DNA of 64,000 nt from assembly GCA_017979445.1 (NCBI GenBank), contig CM030706.1:11766967-11830966 (forward strand), in the 5' to 3' direction. The notes under the pieces are model-generated. The model was not told the origin of the DNA. It ran no database searches and saw only the letters and a program-made list of their open reading frames with translations. Shown here one piece after another: positions 33,485-44,358 of the stretch. How positions within the stretch are numbered: position 1 is the first letter of the stretch; each line of letters starts with the position of its first letter. The DNA comes from Akebia trifoliata (Eukaryota > Streptophyta > Magnoliopsida > Ranunculales > Lardizabalaceae). The translations under genes and the position numbers were made by a program.

Positions 33485-36400
33485 TGTAATACCCCGAGTT
33501 TCTAATTCATATTTTGAGGAAACCAAATATTGAAAATTTTAAGATATTTTGATAGAGTTACCTAAGGTAAAATACTCATATTTTGTTTTATTCATTTTTA
33601 ATAAAATCTAACTTTTCCATTAGACTCAAAATGGTCAAAAAACATACTTTAGCTTATAAGCATGCTCGAATTCGAGTTCAGATGGAAAAGTTATAAAATC
33701 CTCGAATTTCATGTTAGGTGGGACCCAAAAAGGTTAAATTTCGTTAGAATGAGAATTAGTAAAATCCAATTACACCGTTAGGTCCGCAATGAAAAATTAT
33801 GGAGAATGGAGTATTCATTCGTCGATTTTCGAGTCTGAAAAGTTAAGTTATCGTCGAAATTAGAAACAAATGAGAAATACTAACTTTGCCCCTCAAGCCT
33901 TTAAATAAAAGAAACTTGATTTCTTTTATTTCAATCTTCTTTCTCTCCAACTACCCAAACCCTAGTTGATTAAGAACCAAGAGTTCCACTCTTTTTCTTT
34001 TCTAGATTCATCGCAAACAAACTATTGTTGAGCCTCGACAACGAAGAATAAGTTGTCGACATCGTCGAGCTCTATAATCTCATAGTCTTTGATCATATTT
34101 TCTCTTTCATTCTTTCCGTCTCTCATCAAAAATCAGAGAGTAGGTTTCGATACATCCCACTCGGGGTTTCATTTACTTGAGAGAAGATTCGTCCTTCATC
34201 ATAAGAAGGAAAGGGAGTGTCGTCACCAAGAGTATCACGACCACCCAACCATTTCACATCTAAGACCATCAACCTCAATCTTTGTACCGTTCTTCGCCTC
34301 CAATCAACCATAAAAATTTATTCATGTAGGATGCCTTCTCTTCTACCCTCAAGTTGTATAAGATTTTCATAGAAAATGCATTTAATCTTGGTTATAATAG
34401 TTGTTCTTCCAAATAAATGATTATTTCATTGAATTCATACATATTCAAATGAATTAAAGCATGTTTGCATAATCCTTTTCGATTGATTTTGATTCATGGG
34501 ATGCTATTTAAGTTGTTTATAAGTTGTACAATCTTTTAGAATCTAATTGATAGTTTCTATTTCGATTTTGGTTAATTTCGACAAAAAATTTGCAGAACGA
34601 TTAAATTGTTCTGAGCTTCCTACTTGTTGATAATGCCGCTGTCAGCTATAAATGTCTCCACTGTCAACCATCGTTAAAAACAAAAAGTTTCAGAAACTAA
34701 AAAATTTCTTCAGCTTTGTTCTCCCCACAACATGTATACTATTTTCCCACCTTTATCTCACTAAAAATATTTAAGTAAATATTTACTTTAAGTTCTTTAA
34801 TGAAATTAAGGTTTTTACCCCCATTTGGAAACTTTGAGATCCAAAACTCATCATACCAAAATGTAATTTTAGGTTTCAAGAACAAAATGTAAATTTCAAC
34901 ATTTTCGTCTGATTTTCAAAATGCGATATCTTTATCGTTACTTTGAATTAAGTTATAAAAATTATATAGTGTTTCTTATGTTATTGATGACTTCTATTTA
35001 CAAAAAACCATTTTCAATTTTGAAGACTTTGAAAAAATCACACATTTAGTCAAATTTTCACAGTTTTTCAGCTTTTATATCTTATGATTCATGTTTTTCA
35101 AATCTTTCGACTCAACCAAAATCATCGAATATAAGTGGTTGATGACCTATGGGTCTCGAATGACTTTAAAAATAAAAAATACTTTGATAGATATGTAGGA
35201 AGTTAATTGATGGATTGATTGATAGATGGATATATAAAACATATGTTCTTGACTGATTGATGGGACAGTGCCTCCAACCTTATGTAGTGACTATGCCACA
35301 TAAGACATGATAAATTTATGGATGGATGCATATCTCACATTCCCACGACCATGTGAAATATGATAGATAGATGGATGTATAAATAGATAGATGTTATTGG
35401 AGAGCACTACCAAACCTTACTTGTATTTTTAGTATAAAAAGAAATTAATATATATTACAAAATGAAAACTATTTTGTTCACTTGTAAATAGTTATAGAAA
35501 ACCTAGAAAGAGTGATGCGTTGTTATATCTTCGGAAGAGGAGGATCAATTTAGGACAGTACTAGATGTAATATGCTCTTCAGTAGTATGGGATACCTTAG
35601 AGCATATCATAGCTAATGAGATCTGAAAATTTCTCCTACTTCTTTCTTGGAGAACTTTGCATGTAAAGACGGTCTATGTATAGTGTAAAAGTAACCGGGA
35701 TTCACATGCATTGTCTCTTGATAGGCTTTGACGCGAGGGGTTCCTAAGCTAGTTAGTGATTACTATTAGTCTGTAGTCGTCAAACGATCGACCTCATCGT
35801 TAGTTGAGCTTAGTATTGGACTCTTGGTCAACAGTTAGTTTGAGCTGGATAAATGGTCACCCAACCGTGGTATGCTAGATCAGTCACAAAATCATATTAT
35901 AACGATGGGATTCCACATCGGATTTGAAGTTTGGAATATTGAAGTGTCATAGTCGAGATGATTATATCGGCATGTAGGCTCTCTTATTAACTACACCATC
36001 GTGTTCGTATTATGTATTTTTCCTTTATTTGTAATGTTGATAAATGGTTTTCATTTGAAAGTTGTATATGTTATTATAAACTATAGACTGAAGGTTATTA
36101 CAATTGTTTACTGATTATGCTCAGACAATTCTCGTATATTACATTATGAAATATTTGCATTATTTAACTGTTTAGATGATTACTTGTACATGTATGACTC
36201 GTTAGAACGACGTTCATCCTACTGAATAATTTTCCCCTGTTATTCACCCTATCCTTCACCCTTTCAGATTATTTAGCTTTAGAGGAGCCTACCTATTAAG
36301 AGCCATTCGAGGAGATCCTCGTAGAAGGTTATGTTGATGATTTGCAACCCCCGTCAATTTGAGAATCACTTTAGGGTTTTAGATGTTGTGTTTTAAATTT

Positions 36401-36670
36401 TAAACTTTGAGGCATGAAGTATTTTTTTTGGAAAGTTGTATTTTGGGAGATGGTTATGATGTTAAGGATTATTAAAAATTATAATTATGACTGTTTAGCT
36501 TCAGCTACTCTGATTTGAATTTTTTAGTATAGTTTTCACTGCATATATTTTTCATTTTATAGTATTATTGTCTATGATTGTTCTATCAGATTGTGTGTAT
36601 GTTTACCTCACACCTTGAGATTTAGACTAATGAGTCGTTAGGATTCGTGTTAGAATTTAGGAGCCTGACA
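33485..36670 (+). repeat. Solo LTR of the same family as 2881-5426
   Basis: It starts TGTAATACCCCGAG and ends GAGCCTGACA. The flanking pentamers are ATCAT (33480-33484) and ATCCT (36671-36675), a TSD with one mismatch. Long collinear similarity to the LTR at 2881-5426 is clear, especially 35500-36360 against 4256-5100, with many C-to-T and G-to-A type differences. At 3186 bp it is longer, mainly through extra sequence around 34620-35070. There is no internal domain. Confidence 0.86.
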
Positions 36671-36690
36671 ATCCTCGGTAGCGACGCCAA
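36671..36690 (-). other. Primer binding site, tRNA-Asp-like
   Basis: The minus strand reads TTGGCGTCGCTACCGAGGAT, close to the tRNA-Asp primer sequence used by Athila-like elements. The plus-strand solo LTR ends exactly at this site, so that element inserted into the primer site. Confidence 0.7.
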
Positions 36691-36699
36691 TTTATTCAT

Positions 36700-37973
36700 T
36701 GTAAGTATGACCATAGTGTAAGAGAAAAATATATAAAATTATATCTTAAGTACTTGACAAGTAAGGGTCGAATCCATAGGGACGGTGATGAACACTTTAA
36801 ACTTTGGAAATAGTTAATTATCAAGTTTCAAAAAGAATTTAAAACCAGTTTTGGAAGAGTTGTTGATTACAAAACTACTAAAAATAGATAATTAAACTTT
36901 GGGAAAACTACAAATTAAAATTAGTCATTAGAGAATGTGAATCCACCAAGAATAGTAGAACTTAAGCCTAATTTCAAACCATTTCAAGTCCTCTCTTATC
37001 TCAATCCACTTGGCAACTTAATGCTCTTGGATGGGAAGATAATTCATTGAGAATTTCCATTAAAGAACAAAGCCATATTTTCAACCATAGAATACTAAAC
37101 TTCAATAACTAAAAATCAAGGTTATGCATGGATTAACTTGAACTTTTCTAAGATTAATCTATGTAGGTTAAGTATAACTAGTAAGGAAGAATGTAAGTAA
37201 AGTAAAAGGCACATCAATTAAACCTTTTAATCATTTGTGAAGAACTTGGAATAGAGAAATTAAACTCAAAGCACTCTTGCTCTTTGCTCCATCAATCTCT
37301 CTATTAGAGGGATCTAGCCACTTTTCATTGCAAGATAATGAATGAAGAAAAAGAAAATACAAGTAATTAGACAATCCTTCATTGATTTCCAATTTAAATA
37401 CTCTATTTCTCTCTCAAAATTATAAAAAAAATTACAAAGAATTAGGGGAGAAAATGAAGTCCTAAACTAGCCTAATCTATTTACAATAGTGGAGCTTTCA
37501 AAACTATGGCCCAATGGGTCAATTTTTAACTTAATTATCACATTCGAAGGTTAACACACGTGCAACAAGTTGAAAAGCAATCAACAAAGGCCCATGACCA
37601 ATCATGATTTCCTAGTGGCGCTACAACAACCTTAAGCTGCACCAAGGTGAAATTGAGTTTGATTGTCTTCATCCTTTGGTGATTTATTCCTTCTCATACC
37701 TCAAGTATAATAGGACTCCAAATTTTGTACAACTGCTTCTCTTTTGCTTTGAATTATGTTTGAGACACGTACAAAATAAACTGTACAATATTAGATTCTT
37801 CTAATTGCACATAAATGTGTGTCAAAATGCATGAATTAAGCATCTTTTCAACATAAGGCATTAAAATGACCTCCAACATGATTTTTGATATAATTATTGT
37901 CTAATTTCAATAAAAAAAATAGATTAGTGCCTTCAAAATACATGAAATAAAATGAACATTTAAATACTCATCA
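36700..37973 (-). repeat. 5' LTR of a second Athila-like element
   Basis: On the minus strand it starts TGATGAGTATTTAAATG at 37973 and ends with CA at 36700-36701, ten bases before the primer site. It is 1274 bp. The internal region that should follow to the left is not recognisable beyond the solo LTR. Confidence 0.65.
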
Positions 37974-38289
37974 GCCTGAGGCCCCTGCTGATGGGCTTTG
38001 GAGCCCTCTTGAAAGATTCTTTGGGTTAAGCCCTCTTCTGAATGGTTTAAGAGTGCTTGGGCTCGGTCTAAACAAATGGGATGTCTACAAAAGTGATATT
38101 ATTATTAAAAAGTACTTATAAATTGCAAACATATTGAAAATACATTGCCATTATGACAATTTCGAATATTTTACAAGCGTACCAGAATATCCTCTTGTAT
38201 TCCACTCTGTCTCAAGGAGTAAATAGGACCTAATCCAATACCATTTTCATATTCCAATTTAACATTTTCCCATTTTAATTATTATTATT
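37974..38289. other. Short intergenic stretch
   Basis: A GC-richer block near 37975-38090 repeats the words GCTGATGGGCTTTGGAGCCC and AAGCCCTC with variation. I do not recognise a gene or element. Confidence 0.35.
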
Positions 38290-38700
38290 TAAGAGAGCTT
38301 CTATTGGGACCCCAACTTTTACTTATTACCCCCATTTTCTTAAATTATTTATCACACCCCAATTGAAGATTAAAATAGATTCACCAAACATTACAAAGGT
38401 TTGGCTCAAATTATAATGGGTGAATCTCCATTTCGTTCCCTAAATATGACAAATTTCGAGTTTGGTATATTATTTATTTTAATTCCTAAAACATGCATTC
38501 GTTATTTTTATAACCTACGAACTCATTAGTTCATCACTTTTAATTTCTATGAATTCATAGATATACCAGCAAATTCATTGATCATAAAAGTGACGTATTC
38601 ACTCGAAATGCAAGTTTTGAGAATTAAAATGAACAATGTACCGAAACTAGAATTTGGACATAAGTTGTTTTGGGAAAAATCCCTATTATAATCTCAACAT
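38290..38700. mobile_element. Palindromic MITE, copy 1
   Basis: It starts AGAGAGCTTCTATTGGGACC. The block 38445-38530 is the near-complement of 38600-38670 (TTTTAATTCCTAAAACATGC against GAGAATTAAAATGAAC), so the middle folds into a hairpin. A second copy in the same orientation lies at 39445-39775. Confidence 0.6.
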
Positions 38701-38794
38701 TACAAACATTATCACACTCATTCAAACAATTCAAATCGTTGTTTACAATTATGATTAGGCTTATATAACATCCTAAACCCAAAAAATAAAAGGG

Positions 38795-39440
38795 AAAATT
38801 ACTTAAGGAACCCTGGTGGAGGGATTTATTTCTAAATAGTCTCTAAGTTTTGTGCGATAGCTTGATAGGACATTTTATAAACTTATTATTTCTTAATAGT
38901 CCTTCATTATTGGTGAACTTACAATTTTTATTTATTTATTGTCAAGTTCACCACTTTTTATTTATTGTCGAATTTGACGTTTTTTATTTGTTGTCAAGTT
39001 CACTACTGGTAAAGTCAACCCATTTTCAATTTTTAAGTTTTTTTAAAAAACTAAAATACATGGAAAGATTGACTAAAAACTTGAGATAATGACTAGTTTA
39101 GATGATTTCAACTCAAAAGAATCATTCTTGATTGATTTTCACTTAAAAACTAAGAAAAAAGTGAACAAATCCTAGTTTTTTACATACAAAATATTTGAAA
39201 ATACCCTTGAAAATGACTTCTTCCTTCTTAAATCATTTCCGATGGAATGGAGTATTTGAAACTTGATTGAGATGTCAAAAATTCAATTTTTTTCAATAAA
39301 AACAATGAGTTCGAACAGTTATAGCATTCAATCGTGAGAATTGTGGGAGATGAGAGACTATTAAGAAAAGAAAAGTTTACTAAATGGACTATTAACAGAT
39401 TACCCAAAACTTAGGGACTATTTAGAAAAAAGTCCTGCAA
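38795..39440. mobile_element. MITE with long inverted ends, between two palindromic copies
   Basis: The left segment TTTCTAAATAGTCTCTAAGT is inverted on the right as ACTTAGGGACTATTTAGAAA, and the match extends to CTTAATAGTC further in. Total length is about 645 bp. No protein is encoded; the open frame at 38850-39089 is an AT-rich translation of the arm. Confidence 0.65.
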
Positions 39441-39444
39441 AATC

Positions 39445-39775
39445 CAGAGAAGTTCTATTGGCACCTCAACATTTACTTATTCTAAACCATTCACTTATTT
39501 TCTTGGGTGAATCTCTGTTCGTGCGTTGAATACAACGGAATTCGGAGTTAGGTACACTGTTCATTTTAATTCCCAAAATATGCATTTGTCATTTTTATTA
39601 CCTATGAACTTGTGACTTCGTCACTTTCAATATATATGAATTCATAGATCTACCAACGAATTCATTGGTTATAAAAGTGAATGCATGTTTTGAGAATTAA
39701 AATGAACATTGTATTGAAATTGGAATTTAGACATGAAAAATCCCTCTCAATGGCAGCTCTGTTATTTAAATGCGA
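39445..39775. mobile_element. Palindromic MITE, copy 2
   Basis: It starts AGAGAAGTTCTATTGGCACC and follows copy 1 collinearly (GGTGAATCTC, then TTCATTTTAATTCCCAAAAT, then GAGAATTAAAATGAACATTG). The arms at about 39555-39600 and 39690-39725 are complementary. The left end abuts the preceding MITE. Confidence 0.6.
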
Positions 39776-39899
39776 ATATACATTTACAAAAAAAAAAAAA
39801 AAAAAAATACTAAACCAGTTTTAACGACTTAACTCGTTTTAGACGAGATGATTCAAACGAATCAACTCGGTCTCTCGGGGCATCAATACGATACGACAT

Positions 39900-40210
39900 A
39901 TTGAATTGGAAAACTATGATCCCACTCCCGACCTGCACTCTTCTTCATGGAAGTCATCACACACCTAAAATTATAAATCAATATAGACCACTCACGCAGT
40001 CTCCCTCTCTTCAACAGTTCTTGCAACCGCCCCATATTTTCAGTAATCCCAGCGCCATACAAATACCCAAATCACACTTCATTCCGTTCTCCAATAAATC
40101 CCAGATCACCCCCAACCCCTCCCCCAACAAAAAAAAAAAAAAAAAAATTGAAGAAAAAGACCTCCTAAGGACCCAGGTCTCTAATATTTCTTCCCTATTC
40201 TGATAAAGAC
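39900..40210 (+). other. Possible 5' leader exon of the TTM gene
   Basis: A C- and CT-rich stretch with an interrupting A run (about 40131-40147) ends at CTCGGTTAGTATC, a plausible GT donor. Plant TTM1/TTM2 genes have introns in the leader, and no other gene lies between here and the coding start at 44022. The assignment rests on composition and position only. Confidence 0.25.
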
Positions 40211-40494
40211 TCGGTTAGTATCATCATCTTTGATTCTGTTTTGTTTTTATAACTTTCTATTATGGGTTGTGTTTTATATGTTCTTTTATTGCCTGATTAG
40301 TCCATACTTTTTGCTCTTCTTAATGTTTGAATAAGTTTCAGTTTGATTGGTGCATATCAATAACATAAAACTCTATAAGTGCTCCTCCACTTTACTACTT
40401 TGCATTAATTTAAATTGTGACGCCTTTATCAATTTCTCCATTTCTATGGATAATTGAACTTAAATAATGGAGATGGTCTATTTGGATTATTTTT

Positions 40495-41330
40495 GACAGA
40501 TAAAGGGAAATATAAAGAACAGAAAGGGAAGGTCGAGGTGACCAAACCAAAGAGAAAACAAAAGAAAAGGAAACTATCCATCTGAAAGATTACTACGTTT
40601 TCCCATTGAACTAGAAAATCCTCAAAGAGAATCCCTTTGAACTCTTTGGAGACCTTACACCAAAAGAATAAAACCTAAAAGCAAGATGAAAATCTCTTGG
40701 CTAGAAATCATCTTTCCCTCATAAATTCTAGAATTTCTTTCCTTCCAAATACCCAAGAGCGGAGCCAGGATTTTACTCCATGGGGGTAACTAAGAATGGA
40801 AATTTTTTTTTGGTGGCAACGAAGAGTGTAAATTTTTTTATGGGGGTAATAACGGCTGATTTCTTTATCCACCATTGTCACAATAGTTCATTAATCTTAG
40901 TAGACTTTGAAAATTCTTGTGGGGGCAAGTATCCCCATTGTAAAACCACAAGTGATCACAAATGGAGTAGGACTCCAAATCAATCTTTTGAAGACCGGAA
41001 ACTAGACCGCAATTGAAGCCATTCAACAAAGACCTCTCTTAAGGTATTTGGAAGACATCACTCCACTCCAAACCGAGCTAGGAAAAGAGCCAACATCTCT
41101 TTTGCCACCCCATAGTGGACTAATGAATGATTCATCATCTCCTCATCTATCACGCACATACGACAAAAGTTCGGGCCACAGAAACCCATTTTTCTCAGCT
41201 GATCAAATGTGAGAATTCTTTCTTGAATCGCTGTCCAAACCATGAAAGCCAGCTTAGATGGTATCCTTTGCCACCAAACTGTAATGTGGGGGAAAGTAGT
41301 ATCCCCACTTCTGTTTAGATTTTTATAAAA
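40495..41330 (-). mobile_element. LINE remnant, zinc-binding RT region
   Basis: The minus strand at 41058-41243 reads as a LINE zf-RVT segment: FDQLRKMGFCGPNFCRMC with paired Cys, then MMNHSLVHYG. The sequence at 40540-40560 (GTCGAGGTGACC) resembles the 3' end seen in the LINE remnant at 61125. It is broken by stops and by a foreign insert at about 40755-40960. Confidence 0.65.
40755..40960. mobile_element. hAT-like fragment inside the LINE remnant
   Basis: It begins AGCGGAGCCAGGATTTTACT, a word typical of plant hAT termini of the GGGGCGGAGCCA type. The opposite end was not found, so it is partial or decayed. Confidence 0.4.
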
Positions 41331-43529
41331 TTGTCTAACTAGAAAAAACCTTTACTGTTCGTGCTCCAAATTCTCTAATCCCAAGGGGTTACCTTTTTAA
41401 ATTATGCAATATATATTTTCTTTTGGTTGTACTTCTAGTTTTGAGATTACTCCTCTAGTTTTATCAACCAACACTCCATCTACAAATACCATACACGACA
41501 ACCCATTGAACTTAGGGGTGATCCCTGATGAAAGTCTACTTTAACATAAAACTCCCATGTTTCACTATCAACTATTCTATCACTTGTAGAACTTAAGTAT
41601 ACTTTGTCTTAATCACATAGGAATAGTGAACTGAGTGAAATTTGGACAGTCATGCTTGTGATTAGTTAAAATAAGCCAATATCACGCTTTCTCATCGTTT
41701 GTAAAAATACCCCCAAATCCAACTACTCTTTGATGAGGACATCAATACTTCAAGACATAAGATTTATCAAAGGAGGAACAAAGCCCCTGCACAATTATCA
41801 TTTTGGTTGGATGATATTTATTTAAGCCTAGTTCAAAATTTCAGTTATGATTAGAGATAAAAGGCCGCAACATGGATGACATTATGAAGACTTCACATTG
41901 GAAAAATACATGTGAGCTACCAATGGAGAATGAGGGCCCATTGGGCACATTGTGTGGGACGTCCAACCAAATATGGGTGGGTAGGGGCACGACCAGCTTA
42001 GGACCCATTTGGCATTATTTATTTGTTTAATTATTTTAGAGGCTTCTAGTTATTTAGTAGTTACTTTGTATTTTAATCTTAGCCATTGGTTTGTTTTTGA
42101 TGGTTGAGATTGACTCTATGGTTTCGAAAATCTTATATATATATATATAGAAACTTGTGTCTCTTTTATTTTAGAATCTAATGCAGAAACTACGATTGCT
42201 TTTGAGTTTCTCCAGATAATGGATTAGTGTGAAACCATTGGACAAACCCAACTGAACCTAACCCTATCCCCTGTGATCCAACCCGTACCCTTCCTTAAAA
42301 CTGTGGCCAAGATCTACATATCCATTCCCAAAATCTGAATGCTAACCCCCAATTTATACAAACCCTAGATCTTCTTTTAGGAGTGATTATCATTCCCTTT
42401 TCATCCCCTTCTCTTTATTTGATTGAGAACTAACACTGCTAGAAATTGTTTTACCACTGTTGTAGCATGCTGTAATTTTAATATTGCATTTAGTAACTTC
42501 GAGATAGTCATTTGAGCCTATCCATTCTCTTGAAAGAAGAATCTAATTGTATTGTTGGACCCTAGGCTAGTAGAAGCATATTCATCAAATTTTGCGACTT
42601 ATTGAAAAAACCATGATGAAATCATGAAAAAAATTTTCACCAATTTAATTGTGACTTTTCAATAAGTCAGAACTTTTACAAACTTAGCTATTAAATAAAG
42701 CGAGTAAAATGAAAGATGACCTTGATACACTACTAGTCAGTGACCAATTTATTGATGAAGTGTTAAATAATGGGGATGCAAATGAGGATGACATTAATTT
42801 TGATTGATTGATGAATCTTAACCAAATCTTTTTATATTTTAAACAATATAAACCTTGAATGTCTTTTAGACCTGTGGTTACTTATTGTATATGCATGGAC
42901 GATATGAAATGAGGTTTGGTATTTATTCTTGTAGTTTAACATGGAGTTTGATGATAGAATATGAGACAACATCTACTAGCAACAACTACACGGCCCTAAA
43001 CCTTGCTCGATTTTGTTTTGATTTTTCCTGATTTTACTGAATTTTTTCTTACTGACTTATTACCAAACCTCGACTTGGTGACTATGAGTGGAAGTAGAGT
43101 CTTCCATGGGAAACATTAATCATTATTTGAGGCCCAACATTGTAGGATTGTGAACAAATAATTATTTTTCCCTGCGTATTTACCACATTCATGTTTTGAT
43201 CGAATCTTTAACTATTCAAACCAAATGATACCCATAATTTTTTCATCCATCGTTTCTACCACATGCGAAATTGCTAACTCTACTCAACCTTTGCCGATTT
43301 TATTTAAAAAGTGATGGAAAGGAGACATGATGTAATTTGTGTGCCAATTTAGCTACACCGCAGACAGCCGCTGCAAAGTGACTCACATACCTGGCTACCT
43401 CTTTTATGTTGCTAGTTTGCTTCATACCAGGCATCACCTATAATGTGTCAGAAGTTTTTATTGTAAACGTTAGAAAATCCTCCAAGATGTTCACTGAGGT
43501 TTGTTTACACAAGTTGTAAGCATAATGTT
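41331..43529. other. Non-coding, probably leader intron of the TTM gene
   Basis: No gene was found. About 41940-42250 resembles an LTR U3/R region (AGTTATTTAGTAGTTACTTTGTA, a TA tract at 42136-42150, then a spliced-leader-like stretch) and may be an old LTR. The rest is AT-rich single-copy-looking sequence. Confidence 0.35.
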
Positions 43530-43622
43530 GGATTGAGCCTTAGCTCAATTAGTTGAAGTTGCAACATGGGGTTGCAGATTTAATTCTAGCTTATCTACCA
43601 ACGGTTAAAAAAAAAAAATGGA
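43530..43622 (+). mobile_element. tRNA-derived SINE candidate
   Basis: An A-box-like TTAGCTCAATTAGTTG is followed about 35 bp later by a weak B-box-like GCAGATTTAATTCTAGC, then by an A-rich tail at 43607-43620. The spacing and tail fit a tRNA-derived SINE. No target duplication was identified. Confidence 0.45.
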
Positions 43623-43719
43623 GGAGTAAAGAAAATGTTCCAATTGAATTTGCATAACTAATGGTATCCATCTATCTATGAATACTGCCCCCCTAGAGGC
43701 CTCTTACACCCACCCTATC

Positions 43720-43960
43720 TTCACATATACTTTGATGATAGTGACGATATTGATGATGACCTTGATATGGAGCTGCCAACTATGGTGAATGCATTAACTA
43801 TTAATATGTATATGACACCGAAAATTGACCTATTTGATTTCATCTTTCAATTTGAATTAGCAGAAGCAATTTCTCCTTGCATAATATGGATTCCAAATAT
43901 TCATGATCTGTATTTGAATGGATCAAATTACTTATCTCTCAGTCTCTTAGTGACCCATCT
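43720..43960 (+). pseudogene. ycf2: Nuclear copy of a plastid ycf2 fragment (NUPT)
   Basis: The translation carries the acidic stretch [11 protein letters not shown], then a NALT...[12 protein letters not shown] region and SLLV.HL, in the order found in the plastid protein Ycf2. Substitutions are scattered but the frame stays open for about 80 codons, consistent with a moderately old transfer. Similarity stops near 43960, 27 bp before the first splice acceptor candidate upstream of the TTM coding exon. It is not expected to be functional as ycf2. Recognition is from memory of the protein family, not from a search. Confidence 0.8.
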
Positions 43961-44021
43961 AAGGTTGTTACTCGTTTTTTTTTTCAGATCACAGAAACTG
44001 ACCAAAATTTTCAGGATCCAA

Positions 44022-44358
44022 ATGGCTCAAAATACTTCTGGTATTGAATCGCCTCAACGAAAGGTGGGTCTCCTACGGGATCAGGTTCAATTGGTAAAGA
44101 GAAAGGATGCCGATCGTTATGAGATTGCCCCAATCCAAGATCCACTTTCATTTGAGAAGGGCTTCTTTATAGTAATCCGTGCATGCCAGTTGTTGGCCCA
44201 AAAGAATGATGGGATAATATTAGTAGGGGTTGCGGGTCCCTCAGGGGCTGGGAAGACTGTGTTCACAGAGAAGGTGCTCAGTTTTATGCCCAGCATCGCT
44301 GTCATATCAATGGACAATTACAATGACGCCAGTCGAATTATTGATGGAAATTTTGATG
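44022..44358 (+). CDS. TTM1/TTM2: TTM gene, coding exon 1
   Basis: It encodes residues 1-112 plus one base of the next codon, with Walker A at 44235-44258. The donor is GATG|GTAACC. The acceptor before it is either 43987 (after a long T run) or 44014; both leave the ATG unchanged. Confidence 0.88.

Noticed and set aside
34089..34313. 74-codon open frame
   Set aside because: It lies in the leader part of the solo LTR; the family's other LTR does not keep this frame clearly.
39901..40203. 100-codon open frame rich in Pro, Ser and His
   Set aside because: The C-rich and A-run sequence fits a 5' leader better than a protein; no domain is visible.
43767..44021. Upstream in-frame extension of the TTM coding exon
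   Set aside because: The extension is ycf2-like plastid sequence plus a splice acceptor; the family start is at 44022. Kept as a finding, not as the gene start.
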